Assembly (NCBI GenBank): GCA_913775095.1
Contig: CAJYIW010000005.1
Span: 124,001 to 188,000, forward strand
DNA length: 64,000 nt
Reading direction: 5' to 3'
Source: an uncultured Siphonobacter sp.
GTDB lineage: Bacteria; Bacteroidota; Bacteroidia; Cytophagales; Spirosomataceae
Part shown: positions 1 through 7,585 of the stretch, in pieces
How the letters are laid out: every line of letters starts with the position of its first letter
Position numbering within the stretch: the first letter of the stretch is position 1
Made by a program: the position numbers and the translations under genes
The notes under the pieces: model-generated
What the model was told of the DNA's origin: nothing
Seen by the model: only the letters and a program-made list of their open reading frames with translations
Database searches by the model: none

Positions 1-1
1 A

Positions 2-988
2 GTCAACGTCACTTTCCTCGGCGGAGCCTTTGGCCGGAAGGCGTATCTGGACTTCGTGAAAGAAGCGGCGTATCTCTCCAAACAGGCGAAAGCTCCGGTA
101 AAACTCATCTGGACTCGTGAAGACGACATGACCCAGGGACCTTACCGCCCGGCCATGCTGAGCGTGCTGGAAGGGGGCATTGATGCCAACGGTAAGGTAA
201 CGGCCCTGCACCATAAAATCATTTCCGAATCGATTCAAAAACAGGTTTTCAAAGCCAACATCACGGGTAAGGCCGATGGCTGGGCGGAAGAAGGCGTGGG
301 TGCCAAGGACAGCCCAATGGCGATTCCAAACATCCGCCGGAGTTACCTGAATGCCTCGACCGACTTACCCATCCTCTGGTGGCGTTCGGTGTATGCGTCT
401 ACGAACGTGTTCGGCCATGAATCGTTTGTGGATGAGCTGGCTCACGCCGCTGGTAAAGATCCGCTGGACCTGCGACTAGAGTTGTTTAAAGACTCGCCCC
501 GTTTTGTTAAAGTGCTGGAAACAGTAGCCGAAAAATCGGGATACCGCGAAAAGCTACCCGCGGGGAAAGCTCGCGGCCTGGCCATTGCCCGTTCGTTCAG
601 CACGATTTGTGCTCACGTGTTTACAGTAGCCAAAACGGCTGACGGGATTAAGATCGAAAAAGTAGTATCGGTGATTGACTGCGGTATGACGGTTAACCCG
701 GATAACATTAAGGCTCAAACGGAAAGTAACCTGGTCTACGGATTGACGGCAGCTTTGAAGAGTCCCATCGTTTTTGCCGACGGAGCCGTTCAGCAAAGTA
801 ACTTCCACAATTATCCGGTGTTGCGAATCAACGAAATACCACAGATGGAGGTACATATCATCGAAAATCAGGAAGCTCCCGGCGGCGTGGGTGAGCCGGG
901 CTTACCGCCCGTCGCTCCGGCCCTGGCCAATGCCCTGTTTAATCTGACGGGGAAACGGCAGCGGAAGTTTCCGCTGGAGTTAGTTTAG
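2..988 (+). CDS. Xanthine dehydrogenase/aldehyde oxidase family, molybdopterin-binding subunit (5' partial)
   Basis: This is the C-terminal part of the large subunit of a molybdenum hydroxylase, probably of the isoquinoline 1-oxidoreductase beta (IorB) type. The frame is open from the window edge, so the true start lies upstream. The motif GGAFGRK just inside the window matches the molybdopterin-contacting glycine loop. GGVGEPGLPP near the C-terminus matches the family motif that carries the catalytic glutamate. Family members normally work with a small 2Fe-2S subunit and are often exported as a complex. No partner gene is visible downstream, so any partner must be upstream of the window. A strong hairpin follows the stop codon. 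The substrate cannot be told from sequence. Confidence 0.88.
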   Translation, partial: VNVTFLGGAFGRKAYLDFVKEAAYLSKQAKAPVKLIWTREDDMTQGPYRPAMLSVLEGGIDANGKVTALHHKIISESIQKQVFKANITGKADGWAEEGVGAKDSPMAIPNIRRSYLNASTDLPILWWRSVYASTNVFGHESFVDELAHAAGKDPLDLRLELFKDSPRFVKVLETVAEKSGYREKLPAGKARGLAIARSFSTICAHVFTVAKTADGIKIEKVVSVIDCGMTVNPDNIKAQTESNLVYGLTAALKSPIVFADGAVQQSNFHNYPVLRINEIPQMEVHIIENQEAPGGVGEPGLPPVAPALANALFNLTGKRQRKFPLELV

Positions 989-996
989 GTTTATTT

Positions 997-1039
997 ATGA
1001 TAACTTCCCGAAAGGCTAAAGCTTTCGGGAAGTTATCAT
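997..1039 (+). terminator. Rho-independent-type hairpin after the molybdenum hydroxylase gene
   Basis: A perfect 18-bp stem contains CTTCCCGAAAG on one arm and CTTTCGGGAAG on the other, with a 7-nt loop, and begins 8 nt after the stop codon. A hairpin with the same core CTTCCCGAAAG occurs at about 7.48 kb. Confidence 0.7.
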
Positions 1040-1052
1040 CATTTCTTCCGCC

Positions 1053-1076
1053 ATGGCTGGTGTCCTCACCAGCCAT
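1053..1076. repeat. REP-like palindrome between the hydroxylase and the transposase genes
   Basis: A perfect 10-bp stem ATGGCTGGTG/CACCAGCCAT with loop TCCT. It lies only 6 nt beyond the 3' end of the IS200-like transposase and has the same stem as the palindromes clustered on its other side. Confidence 0.75.
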
Positions 1077-1082
1077 TCGTAG

Positions 1083-1604
1083 TTAAAAACGGTCCATGTA
1101 GTGAGTTAGGATTCCCCACTGATCTACCCCCTTTTCATAATAATGGGCTGAAGACCAAACATATTCTTCAGGATGCTTCGAGAGGTTCCAGTGTGCCTGT
1201 AATGGGTTTAAATGAATATACTGAAGCTTTTGTTCACACACAGCCCTAGTATACATATGGATAGCTAACGTATCTCTCTGCCAAAATTGATAACATCTAT
1301 CTCCTTTTTCGACCGAAAATTTTTCCAAAACTAATGGATGATTGATCCTTAGATCTGCCTGAAGTTGATGGGCAGTCCATTTAATGAAACTAGTGCTGGG
1401 TAATTCCTTTCCATTCATATCTAACATTTCCCAGATCAGATGCACATGATTAGGCATTATGACAAATCCATAAACTTTGATTTTTCTACGAAGAGTTAAA
1501 TTCATTAAACTGCTAATTATTAATTCTTTATACTTATCTGGCTTTAGAAGATGCTTCCAGTCTACAATACTTGCCGTCCAGAAATATACCTCATTTAAGT
1601 ACAT
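1083..1604 (-). CDS. IS200-like / REP-associated tyrosine transposase (Y1_Tnp, RAYT type)
   Basis: A single-domain HUH nuclease of the Y1 transposase family. The metal-binding HUH motif is seen in VIMPNHVHLIWE. The candidate catalytic tyrosine is in KLQYIHLNPLQAHW, followed by the usual C-terminal YVWSSAHYY segment. The start chosen (MYLNEVYFW) fits the family N-terminus; in-frame ATGs up to 1655 would add about 17 unconserved-looking residues. The size (about 173 aa) suits RAYT proteins, which cut at REP hairpins, and REP-like palindromes lie on both sides. No insertion-sequence ends or target duplication were found around it, so it reads as a resident single-copy gene and not a fresh IS copy. 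It is more AT-rich than its neighbours. An ordinary IS200/IS605 TnpA is the alternative. Confidence 0.85.
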   Translation of the reverse strand: MYLNEVYFWTASIVDWKHLLKPDKYKELIISSLMNLTLRRKIKVYGFVIMPNHVHLIWEMLDMNGKELPSTSFIKWTAHQLQADLRINHPLVLEKFSVEKGDRCYQFWQRDTLAIHMYTRAVCEQKLQYIHLNPLQAHWNLSKHPEEYVWSSAHYYEKGVDQWGILTHYMDRF

Positions 1605-1743
1605 GTTTGATTTTCTTTTCTCTGTGACTGAACGGCTACTATGTATGGTCATCATAAGGTCTGACTGATTAACTTCTCAATATATCGACATGATCCATTA
1701 GTACTTTTTACTTAATAGGATAGTTATCAAACGGTACTTACAT

Positions 1744-2110
1744 AAAAATGGCTGGTGGGGACACCAGCCACGGGAAGGCACGTTGACCTGCTACCATGGT
1801 TGGTGCCCTCACCAACCATCACTACTGTCATGACAAACCTTACCTCACTTCCACTAAAAATGGCTGGTGGAGACACCAGCCATGGGAAAACACATTAACC
1901 TGCTACCATGGTTGGTGTCCTCACCAACCATCACTACTGCTCATGACATAACCTTACCTCACTTCCAATAAAAATGGCTGGTGGAGACACCAGCCACGGG
2001 AAAACACGTTAACCTGCTACATGGTTGGTGCCCTCATCAACCATCACTACTGCTCATGACAAGCCTTACCTCCTTCCACTAAAAATGGCTGGTGAGACAC
2101 CAGCCATAGC
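1744..2110. repeat. Tandem array of REP-like units (about 111-114 bp period, 3.3 copies)
   Basis: Units start at 1744, 1856, 1970 and 2081, and the last is cut short. Each full unit holds two palindromes in opposite orientation: TGGCTGGTG-(gg/ga)-CACCAGCCA, then GGTTGGTG-(tcct/ccct)-CACCAACC, separated by a conserved linker containing GTTRACCTGCTA. The loop of the first is roughly complementary to the loop of the second, as expected if one is an inverted copy of the other. This is the architecture of a bacterial interspersed mosaic element. No open frame of note crosses it. Confidence 0.85.
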
Positions 2111-2146
2111 AAAAGAGTAAACTTTACTAACAACTCTTATCCATTA

Positions 2147-2291
2147 ACTGACAACCAACCGACGTTCCAAATCTGCCAGATGGGTAACCATCCGAACTTT
2201 ATCTTTCCCGAATACGGCACAGCGGATGCCTTTCTCATTCAGTTTCTGCATGTAATCCGTAGCTAATACCCCTTGGGCCAGCCGGAAGCCC
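2147..2291 (-). pseudogene. Decayed partial copy of the threonine aldolase 3' end
   Basis: Read on the minus strand this encodes about 45 residues ([20 protein letters not shown] and on to ERRLVVS) that match the last roughly 55 residues of the intact threonine aldolase gene next to it, with a 7-codon internal gap before the final ERRLVV. Similarity stops abruptly at 2291, exactly where a REP-like palindrome begins. It has no plausible start of its own and is a duplication remnant. Confidence 0.8.
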
Positions 2292-2293
2292 CC

Positions 2294-2362
2294 TGGCTGG
2301 TGTCCCCACCAGCCAATAACTATCCCATAAGCACAAAAAATGGCTGGTGAAGACACCAGCCA
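2294..2362. repeat. Pair of REP-like palindromes between the pseudogene and ltaE
   Basis: Two copies of the stem TGGCTGGTG/CACCAGCCA, at 2294-2315 (loop tccc) and 2341-2362 (loop aaga), separated by 25 nt. Their loops suggest opposite orientations. They sit at the breakpoint of the aldolase 3'-end duplication. Confidence 0.75.
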
Positions 2363-2380
2363 GAGCAAATAAATACACCA

Positions 2381-3400
2381 TTAGTAGCCAACAACCAGTC
2401 GCCGTTCCAATTCCCCCAAATGATCATCCGTTAAATCCAGATGGGTAACCATGCGGACTTTATCTTTTCCGAATACCGCACAGCGAATGCCTTTTTCATT
2501 CAGCTTCTGCACGTAATCCGTGGCTAATAACCCTTCGGACAACTGGAAGATGACAATGTTGGTAGGCACGGGTAAGACATCGATCACTTCCGGAACGCGG
2601 CGGACGATTCCTTCGATCACTTTGGCCCGCTGATGATCTTCCTTCAACCGATCCACGTGATGATCCAGAGCGTAGATTCCGGCTGCCGCCAGGTAACCGG
2701 CCTGTCGCCAGCCACCGCCGAAGCGTTTCCGCACCCGCCGGGACTTCCTGATAAACTCTTTTGTCCCCAATAACAGTGAACCTACCGGACAACCCAGTCC
2801 TTTGGACAGACAAATGGAGATCGAATCAAACACTTCGCCGTACTGAGCCGGACTCTCACCCGTCTCCACCAGTGCGTTGAATAACCGGGCCCCGTCCAGG
2901 TGCAGACTTAATCCGTTTTCTTCACAAACCGTTTTAATTTTCTGAATTTCGGCAAGATCGTAGTAACAGCCTCCACCCTTATTGACCGTGTTTTCCAGCG
3001 AAACCAGCCGGGAAATGGGTGCATGAATGTCATCCGCTTTGATACTATCGCGGACCTGTTCGGCATTAATCCGGCCGTAATCGCCCGTTAGTAAAGTCGC
3101 CGAAACCAGCGAGTTACTCATCATGCCGCCGCCTTCGTACAGGTAAATGTGCGACAGAGCATCGCAGATCACTTCGTCACCGGGCGTGGTGTGTACTTTA
3201 ATGGCAATCTGGTTGGTCATGGTGCCGGACGGGCAAAACAGAGCCGCTTCATAGCCAAAAAGCTTCGCTGCTTTCTCCTCCAGAGCATTCACCGTCGGGT
3301 CATCCTGAAACACATCGTCCCCTACCGCAGCCGAAAACATGGCTTCCAGCATCGCTTTTGTGGGACGAGTCAGGGTATCGGAACGCAAATCAATCGTCAT
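2381..3400 (-). CDS. ltaE: Low-specificity L-threonine aldolase (PLP-dependent)
   Basis: Cleaves L-threonine or allo-threonine to glycine and acetaldehyde in the cytoplasm, using pyridoxal phosphate. It is full length for the family (339 aa), starts with the typical [16 protein letters not shown], has the [10 protein letters not shown] segment whose Asp contacts the cofactor ring, and carries the PLP lysine as Lys200 in [12 protein letters not shown]. It starts 8 nt downstream of the purU stop codon, so the two are almost certainly co-transcribed and probably translationally coupled. Both touch glycine and one-carbon balance. A diverged fragment of its own 3' end lies just downstream, separated by REP-like palindromes. 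Confidence 0.93.
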   Translation of the reverse strand: MTIDLRSDTLTRPTKAMLEAMFSAAVGDDVFQDDPTVNALEEKAAKLFGYEAALFCPSGTMTNQIAIKVHTTPGDEVICDALSHIYLYEGGGMMSNSLVSATLLTGDYGRINAEQVRDSIKADDIHAPISRLVSLENTVNKGGGCYYDLAEIQKIKTVCEENGLSLHLDGARLFNALVETGESPAQYGEVFDSISICLSKGLGCPVGSLLLGTKEFIRKSRRVRKRFGGGWRQAGYLAAAGIYALDHHVDRLKEDHQRAKVIEGIVRRVPEVIDVLPVPTNIVIFQLSEGLLATDYVQKLNEKGIRCAVFGKDKVRMVTHLDLTDDHLGELERRLVVGY

Positions 3401-3408
3401 GGGAAGCT

Positions 3409-4275
3409 TTATTCAAATACAACGGTTTTATTATTTTTCACAAAAACCCGGTCTTCAAAGACCAGTTTAAGGGCTTTCGCCAACGCAATTTTCTCCACAT
3501 CGCGACCGGCGGCGGCCAGTTCCTGCCAGGTTTTGGTATGATTCACCGGTATTACTTCCTGGGTAATGATCGGGCCCTCATCCAGGTGCTCGTTAACAAA
3601 GTGAGCCGTGGCTCCGATGATTTTCACGCCCCGCTCAAAGGCCTGCCGGTAGGGATTGGCCCCCACAAAAGCGGGCAGGAACGAATGATGAATATTGACC
3701 ATCCGATTCGCAAAGTGCTGCTGGAATTCAGGCGAAAGAATTCGCATGTATTTCGCTAGTACTACGTAATCAGCCGGATAAGTGTCCAGCACAGATAAGA
3801 CGGCGGCTTCGTGTTCCTCCCGCGAGAGTCCTTCGTGCGAAACCAGATGAAAAGGTACGTTGAATTTCTCCACCAGCGGTCGCAGCACATCGTGATTCGC
3901 TACTACCGCCATAACATTGAAATTCAGGTCTTTATATGCGTTGCGTATCAATAGATCACTCAGACAGTGATGCTCTTTCGTAGCCAGTAACACCACGTCT
4001 TTGGGACGATTGGTATTCAGGGAAATCGTTACCGAGTCGGGCAGAATGCCGCGTAGGGCATTCATGATTTTTTCTTCCTGACACTCCCCGGAAAATTCCG
4101 TACGCATGTAGAAATGGCCGTGCGTGCGATCTACGAATTCATCGTTACGAATCAAATTCAGCTCGTGGTGGTACAATACCCCGGAAACTTTATGAACCAG
4201 TCCCTTTTCGTCAGGACAATCAATGCGAAGAATATACAAGGAACCGTCGTTTAAAGTAATGACAACATCCTGCAA
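3409..4275 (-). CDS. purU: Formyltetrahydrofolate deformylase
   Basis: Hydrolyses 10-formyl-tetrahydrofolate to formate and tetrahydrofolate. An N-terminal ACT domain (about residues 10-85) precedes the formyltransferase-fold catalytic domain, in which [19 protein letters not shown] and [17 protein letters not shown] carry the conserved His and Asp. The length of 288 aa is normal. It is the first gene of a two-gene operon with threonine aldolase. In E. coli PurU is controlled by glycine and methionine through the ACT domain; here the glycine-producing partner lies in the same operon, so shared control of one-carbon units is a reasonable inference. Phosphoribosylglycinamide formyltransferase (PurN) is unlikely because PurN lacks the ACT domain. 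Confidence 0.93.
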   Translation of the reverse strand: MQDVVITLNDGSLYILRIDCPDEKGLVHKVSGVLYHHELNLIRNDEFVDRTHGHFYMRTEFSGECQEEKIMNALRGILPDSVTISLNTNRPKDVVLLATKEHHCLSDLLIRNAYKDLNFNVMAVVANHDVLRPLVEKFNVPFHLVSHEGLSREEHEAAVLSVLDTYPADYVVLAKYMRILSPEFQQHFANRMVNIHHSFLPAFVGANPYRQAFERGVKIIGATAHFVNEHLDEGPIITQEVIPVNHTKTWQELAAAGRDVEKIALAKALKLVFEDRVFVKNNKTVVFE

Positions 4276-4655
4276 AAAACGTCAATCCTGACGGTGTGTA
4301 CAAGGGGTATGATCAGGTTTGAGAAGGTTTGATTTCGTTTGAGTAGGTTTGCTCGTCTCCTTCCTAAAAAAATGGCCAGCATTTCTGCTGGCGGGGGTTC
4401 ATTTCACTCTTTTATTGCATTCGTGCTAGCTTCGTGTGATGATAGGAATTTTTGAATTTCGCTAAGTTTTAAACGTACTGGAGGCTGCCAGCGAAAAAAC
4501 TGGCAGCAATACCATGCCTGCTTTTTTATGATATTAAAAGCTGAAAACTACTCTAAACGCAATACTTTTATCAAAGTTGTGCTATGCTGCTCCGCTGCCA
4601 GCTTTTTCGCTGGCAGCCCCAGCCCACGGCACGGCTCATTAATCCGCATTGCTTT
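4276..4655. other. Intergenic region between DUF4476 gene and purU
   Basis: No open frame of interest. It holds four GGTTTG/GTTTGA-type motifs within about 40 nt just upstream of purU (4312-4350), a small palindrome around 4374-4394 (GCCAGC/GCTGGC), and the GCTGCCAGC palindrome pair listed separately. Confidence 0.7.
4486..4618. repeat. Inverted pair of GCTGCCAGC/GCTGGCAGC palindromes
   Basis: Two hairpins are mirror images of each other. The first (4486-4506) reads GCTGCCAGCG, a run of A, then CTGGCAGC. The second (about 4594-4618) reads GCTGCCAGC, a run of T, then CGCTGGCAGC. They form a second REP-like family distinct from TGGCTGGTG. A single half-site GCTGCCAGC recurs at about 55.95 kb. 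Confidence 0.65.
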
Positions 4656-5420
4656 CTACATCCCTTCGCAGTAATCCCTTAGTTCTTTTCTATCCGAATC
4701 GAAGGAAAACTGATCGTAAACCGTTTCGAAGTTCGAACGATCCACTACCGAATTCCAGCCCAGTTTTGCTACCTCCAGCTTCTCTTTGGCGGTATCAAAC
4801 TGCTTGAGCATTTCGAGTAACTGCTGCACATTGAAGACCTGTTTTTCCAGCGTTTTCTGCATAAAATCCAGTCGCTTTTCTTTCGGAGTTCGCTGAATCG
4901 CTTTGAGGTATTGCTCCAGCTGATCGGCGTTCATTACTTCTTCGGGGGTACGCTGCGTTTCGCCGATACGTTCAGCAGGCTCAGTCTTTTCCTTCGTCAG
5001 AGGTGGCGGCAGAAGACGGTTTCCTTCCGAATGCACCTGTTCATCCGGTAACTGCCGCATCTGGTCAGGCTGGTACTGCTCAGGCCGGTTCATTTCCCCC
5101 GTGTTCACAGGAATGGTTTTCTGAATTCGAAAGCCGTACTGCGGATGCAACATCGCCATGGTCCGGGTTTCCGGATTCAGCATTACTACCTGCCGGAACA
5201 TCAGACTGCGTCCCTGATAGACCGCTACCTGGGCCCTTCCCGGCATCAGATCAAAAAAGCGATAACGCCCCGTTGCATTGGTAATCGACTGATCGTTCAC
5301 CACCACCGTTAAGCGGTTTCCCACCGGGGTTTCCAGAAAAAATTCCACATCAGCAAAAGCCCGACTCCCGCTGAGCGTGGCCAGCAGGGCCGAAAGGATG
5401 ATTAATCTTCGTGTTTTCAT
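4656..5420 (-). CDS. Exported protein with C-terminal DUF4476 domain
   Basis: A secreted or cell-envelope protein of unknown function, about 254 aa. The start chosen (MKTRRLIILSALLATLSGS) gives a good signal peptide with likely cleavage after AFA. A longer frame to 5450 would overlap the promoter-like box at 5448-5455. After the signal comes a short beta-rich segment (residues about 20-100), then a polar Pro/Glu-rich linker, then about 90 residues typical of DUF4476: helices with QLEQYLKAIQ, KRLDFMQKTL, the conserved QV of KQVFNVQQLLEML, and the terminal YDQFSFDSDRKELRDYCEGM. DUF4476 proteins are common in Bacteroidota and have no assigned role. Confidence 0.8.
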   Translation of the reverse strand: MKTRRLIILSALLATLSGSRAFADVEFFLETPVGNRLTVVVNDQSITNATGRYRFFDLMPGRAQVAVYQGRSLMFRQVVMLNPETRTMAMLHPQYGFRIQKTIPVNTGEMNRPEQYQPDQMRQLPDEQVHSEGNRLLPPPLTKEKTEPAERIGETQRTPEEVMNADQLEQYLKAIQRTPKEKRLDFMQKTLEKQVFNVQQLLEMLKQFDTAKEKLEVAKLGWNSVVDRSNFETVYDQFSFDSDRKELRDYCEGM

Positions 5421-5447
5421 GGCTTTAAAGGCTTCCTTCATTTCGGC

Positions 5448-5455
5448 CAAAACTA
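5448..5455 (-). promoter_or_regulatory. Candidate -7 box of the DUF4476 gene
   Basis: CAAAACTA on the plus strand reads TAGTTTTG on the coding strand, matching the Bacteroidota -7 consensus TAnnTTTG. It is about 28 nt before the chosen ATG. No clear -33 element is visible, so this is tentative. Confidence 0.35.
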
Positions 5456-5552
5456 CCCGATTTTGCTTAATGGCCCTCGTTAAAATGACTTAAAATCCAT
5501 CACCTCCGGTCTGATGGTTCCGATAAAATCTGTTCCTGGTACTAAAGCTAAG

Positions 5553-7145
5553 TTAGGGCAACAAAATCGTATAATCAATCTTCATTTCATCCATAAAATA
5601 CTGATCGTGAGAGATGAGTAACAGGGTTCCGCTGAAGCTCTTCAATGACTCCGTCAATACTTTCTGGCTTTGCACGTCCAGGTTATTGGTGGGTTCATCC
5701 AGGATCAGAAGGTCCGTGGACTGCGTTTGCACCGACAAACAGCAAAGACTGAGTTTCATTTTTTCCCCGCCGCTTAATCCTGCACATTTCTGATCCCAGA
5801 CCTCCTTCGGAAACTGGTGCTGATGCAGTAACATCTTTAATTCATGCTCGGGCAATAACCGACTGTTATGGGCTTCTATCTGCTGAAGAATCGTACGCTC
5901 GGGGTTGATAAGCGAATAGTCCTGATCCAGGTAAAGAAACTGAAAATCGGCCCGGGTAATCATGCCTTCCGAGGGAATCAGGTTGCCCATGAGTAACCTT
6001 AGCAGAGTTGTTTTACCCGACCCGTTATTTCCCGCAATCCGAACTTTTTCACCCGAACGAATCTGAAACGACAGTGGCGTTGACCAGAGCGACTGACCTT
6101 CGTAACTGAAATTGACGTTTTGTACCTCCAGCAGGACCTTACCCAGATGCAGGTCCGAACGACCCAAATCAATCTTCAAGGTCTGATACTGCTGAATCTG
6201 CGTTCGGATGCTCTGAAGATGTTCCGAAAGACCATTCATTTTTTCTTCATGAACCTCCTTCAGTTTAGCAGTACTCTGTTCCGCCTGGCCTTTTCTTCTA
6301 TTGGCAAGAATGGCAGGCAGGGCTAATTTTTGTCCATGAGCTTTTCCACGGGCTGCTTTTTTATTTTGTTGCTCGGCCACCTCGCGGGCTTTCTGCCGGG
6401 TTTGTTTCAGCGATTTTTCATTTTCCTCCAGCTTCGCCTGAAGTGACTGGAGTTTCACTCCTTTCTGCTCTTCGTAAAACGCATAGTTCCCACCATACAC
6501 TTCCATTCCGCCTCTGGTCAGCTCCAGGGTCTGGTCCAGCAGATTCAGCAACGTGCGGTCGTGGCTAACCACCAGCATCGTGGCCTGACTCTGATGTACA
6601 AATTCATACAACAGCTCCCGACTCCGGGAATCCAGATGATTGGTGGGTTCATCCAGCAGTATGATTTCCGGATTGAATAAGGACGCTCCCGCCAGGAAAA
6701 TTTTGGTTTTTTCGCCCCCACTCAGGTTTTTAACCTTCTGAGAAAAACTCAGATGTTCCATTTTCCAGAACACCATCGCTTCCTGAATCCGTTCCTCGAT
6801 ATCCCAGTCCTCTCCCAGGATATTGAAGTTTTCAACGTCTACCTGGCCGTCCAGAATGGCGTGCAGAGCCTTTAGTTTCTGATCAACGCCCAGCAACTCA
6901 GCCACGGTATGTTCATCGTACTGGCCCAATTGCTGTGGTACGTAATACGGCTTCTCGGCGAAAGAGACATCGCCTTCCGAAGCCTGCAACCGCCCAGAAA
7001 TGATTTGTAATAAAGTAGATTTTCCTGATCCATTCGTACCTACCAATGCGGCCTTTTCTCCGGTAAGCAACGAGAAATGAAGGGCATGGAAGAGTAATTC
7101 ATGATCAGGATGCCGATAGGAAAGTCCATTCACTACCATACTCAT
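5553..7145 (-). CDS. ABC-F family ATP-binding protein (ribosome-associated type)
   Basis: Two ABC ATPase domains in one chain with no membrane segments, which is the ABC-F plan (530 aa). Domain 1 has Walker A GTNGSGKST, signature LSGGEKTK and Walker B IILLDEPTNHLD. Domain 2 has GNNGSGKTT, LSGGEKMK and LLILDEPTNNLD. Between them (about residues 230-320) lies the charged, helical linker that in this family reaches into the ribosome. Members are either translation factors (EttA, Uup, YbiT) or antibiotic-resistance proteins acting at the ribosomal exit site. This one cannot be assigned firmly, but its long structured leader and isolated position are more like the resistance or inducible class. 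The coding strand carries a promoter about 250 nt upstream. Confidence 0.9.
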   Translation of the reverse strand: MSMVVNGLSYRHPDHELLFHALHFSLLTGEKAALVGTNGSGKSTLLQIISGRLQASEGDVSFAEKPYYVPQQLGQYDEHTVAELLGVDQKLKALHAILDGQVDVENFNILGEDWDIEERIQEAMVFWKMEHLSFSQKVKNLSGGEKTKIFLAGASLFNPEIILLDEPTNHLDSRSRELLYEFVHQSQATMLVVSHDRTLLNLLDQTLELTRGGMEVYGGNYAFYEEQKGVKLQSLQAKLEENEKSLKQTRQKAREVAEQQNKKAARGKAHGQKLALPAILANRRKGQAEQSTAKLKEVHEEKMNGLSEHLQSIRTQIQQYQTLKIDLGRSDLHLGKVLLEVQNVNFSYEGQSLWSTPLSFQIRSGEKVRIAGNNGSGKTTLLRLLMGNLIPSEGMITRADFQFLYLDQDYSLINPERTILQQIEAHNSRLLPEHELKMLLHQHQFPKEVWDQKCAGLSGGEKMKLSLCCLSVQTQSTDLLILDEPTNNLDVQSQKVLTESLKSFSGTLLLISHDQYFMDEMKIDYTILLP

Positions 7146-7297
7146 GAGGTGAAGAATTTAAAGCCTGAAGAATAGAAAAAGGGGCGTAATTAATTCTCAG
7201 GAATCAATACGCATAACAGCACCGAAATGCTTTTCGAAAAGAAAGGATATCACATGAATCTAAGTATTAGCTACGCCAGTGGAAGGGCGTTAGCGAA

Positions 7298-7328
7298 TTG
7301 GTAATCGTTACCAAAACATTCTGTTCAT
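7298..7328 (-). promoter_or_regulatory. Candidate leader peptide MNRMFW overlapping a hairpin upstream of the ABC-F gene
   Basis: On the coding strand an ATG at 7328 opens a 6-codon frame MNRMFW that stops at 7308. Its stop codon lies inside a perfect 7-bp hairpin TTGGTAA/TTACCAA (7298-7314). Another hairpin (GACGG/CCGTC) lies just upstream. A very short leader peptide whose stop falls in a hairpin is what ribosome-stalling attenuators of resistance-type ABC-F genes look like (the msrD leader also encodes six residues). No expression evidence exists here. Confidence 0.35.
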
Positions 7329-7399
7329 CAGAATTAAAGACGGCAGGCACCGTCGGTTACTTAGATCTCACATAAGAAGAGAAGTCGTTTTTGATACGG

Positions 7400-7432
7400 C
7401 AAAGATAAAGCAAAAGCGGGATGGATTACAAA
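7400..7432 (-). promoter_or_regulatory. Bacteroidota-type promoter of the ABC-F gene
   Basis: On the coding strand TTTG (7429-7432) is followed after 21 nt by TATCTTTG (7400-7407), a perfect match to the TAnnTTTG -7 box. Transcription would begin near 7392, giving a leader of about 245 nt before the ATG. Confidence 0.55.
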
Positions 7433-7476
7433 TCTGGATTGGGTTTAGTGCTACTATGCTAGACATTGAAAAATAC

Positions 7477-7509
7477 ACCTTCCCGAAAGTTCAAAACTTT
7501 CGGGAAGGT
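7477..7509. terminator. Hairpin in the ABC-F/SusD intergenic region
   Basis: A perfect 14-bp stem ACCTTCCCGAAAGT/ACTTTCGGGAAGGT with a 5-nt loop. It shares the core CTTCCCGAAAG with the hairpin at about 1.0 kb. It probably prevents read-through from the SusC/SusD operon into the ABC-F leader. Confidence 0.55.
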
Positions 7510-7524
7510 AATAACCTATAAACA

Positions 7525-7555
7525 AGAAAGAGCGGAGATACTCTCCGCTCTTTCT
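7525..7555 (-). terminator. Terminator of SusC/SusD operon 1
   Basis: A perfect 14-bp stem AGAAAGAGCGGAGA/TCTCCGCTCTTTCT with a 3-nt loop, 31 nt downstream of the SusD stop codon, followed on the coding strand by a T-rich stretch. Confidence 0.7.
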
Positions 7556-7585
7556 ACTGAAAACTGTCAACCGCCAACTGAAAAC

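Larger units (their letters stand above)
7146..7585. other. Leader of the ABC-F gene plus tail-to-head terminator region
   Basis: No sizeable open frame. The part near 7146-7392 is the presumed 5' untranslated region of the ABC-F gene, with several palindromes (CTTTTCGAAAAG at about 7230, TTGGTAA/TTACCAA at 7298-7314, GACGG/CCGTC at about 7338-7355). The part near 7477-7555 holds two strong hairpins. Confidence 0.7.

Noticed and set aside
1744-2110. CRISPR-like periodic repeats
   Set aside because: Units are near-identical over their full length, with no variable spacers, the period is about 112 bp, and the repeats are BIME-type palindromes. No cas genes are present.
2144-2368. A separate 74-aa gene downstream of ltaE
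   Set aside because: Its C-terminal part is the duplicated aldolase tail and its N-terminal part is read through REP palindromes. It is a remnant, not a gene.
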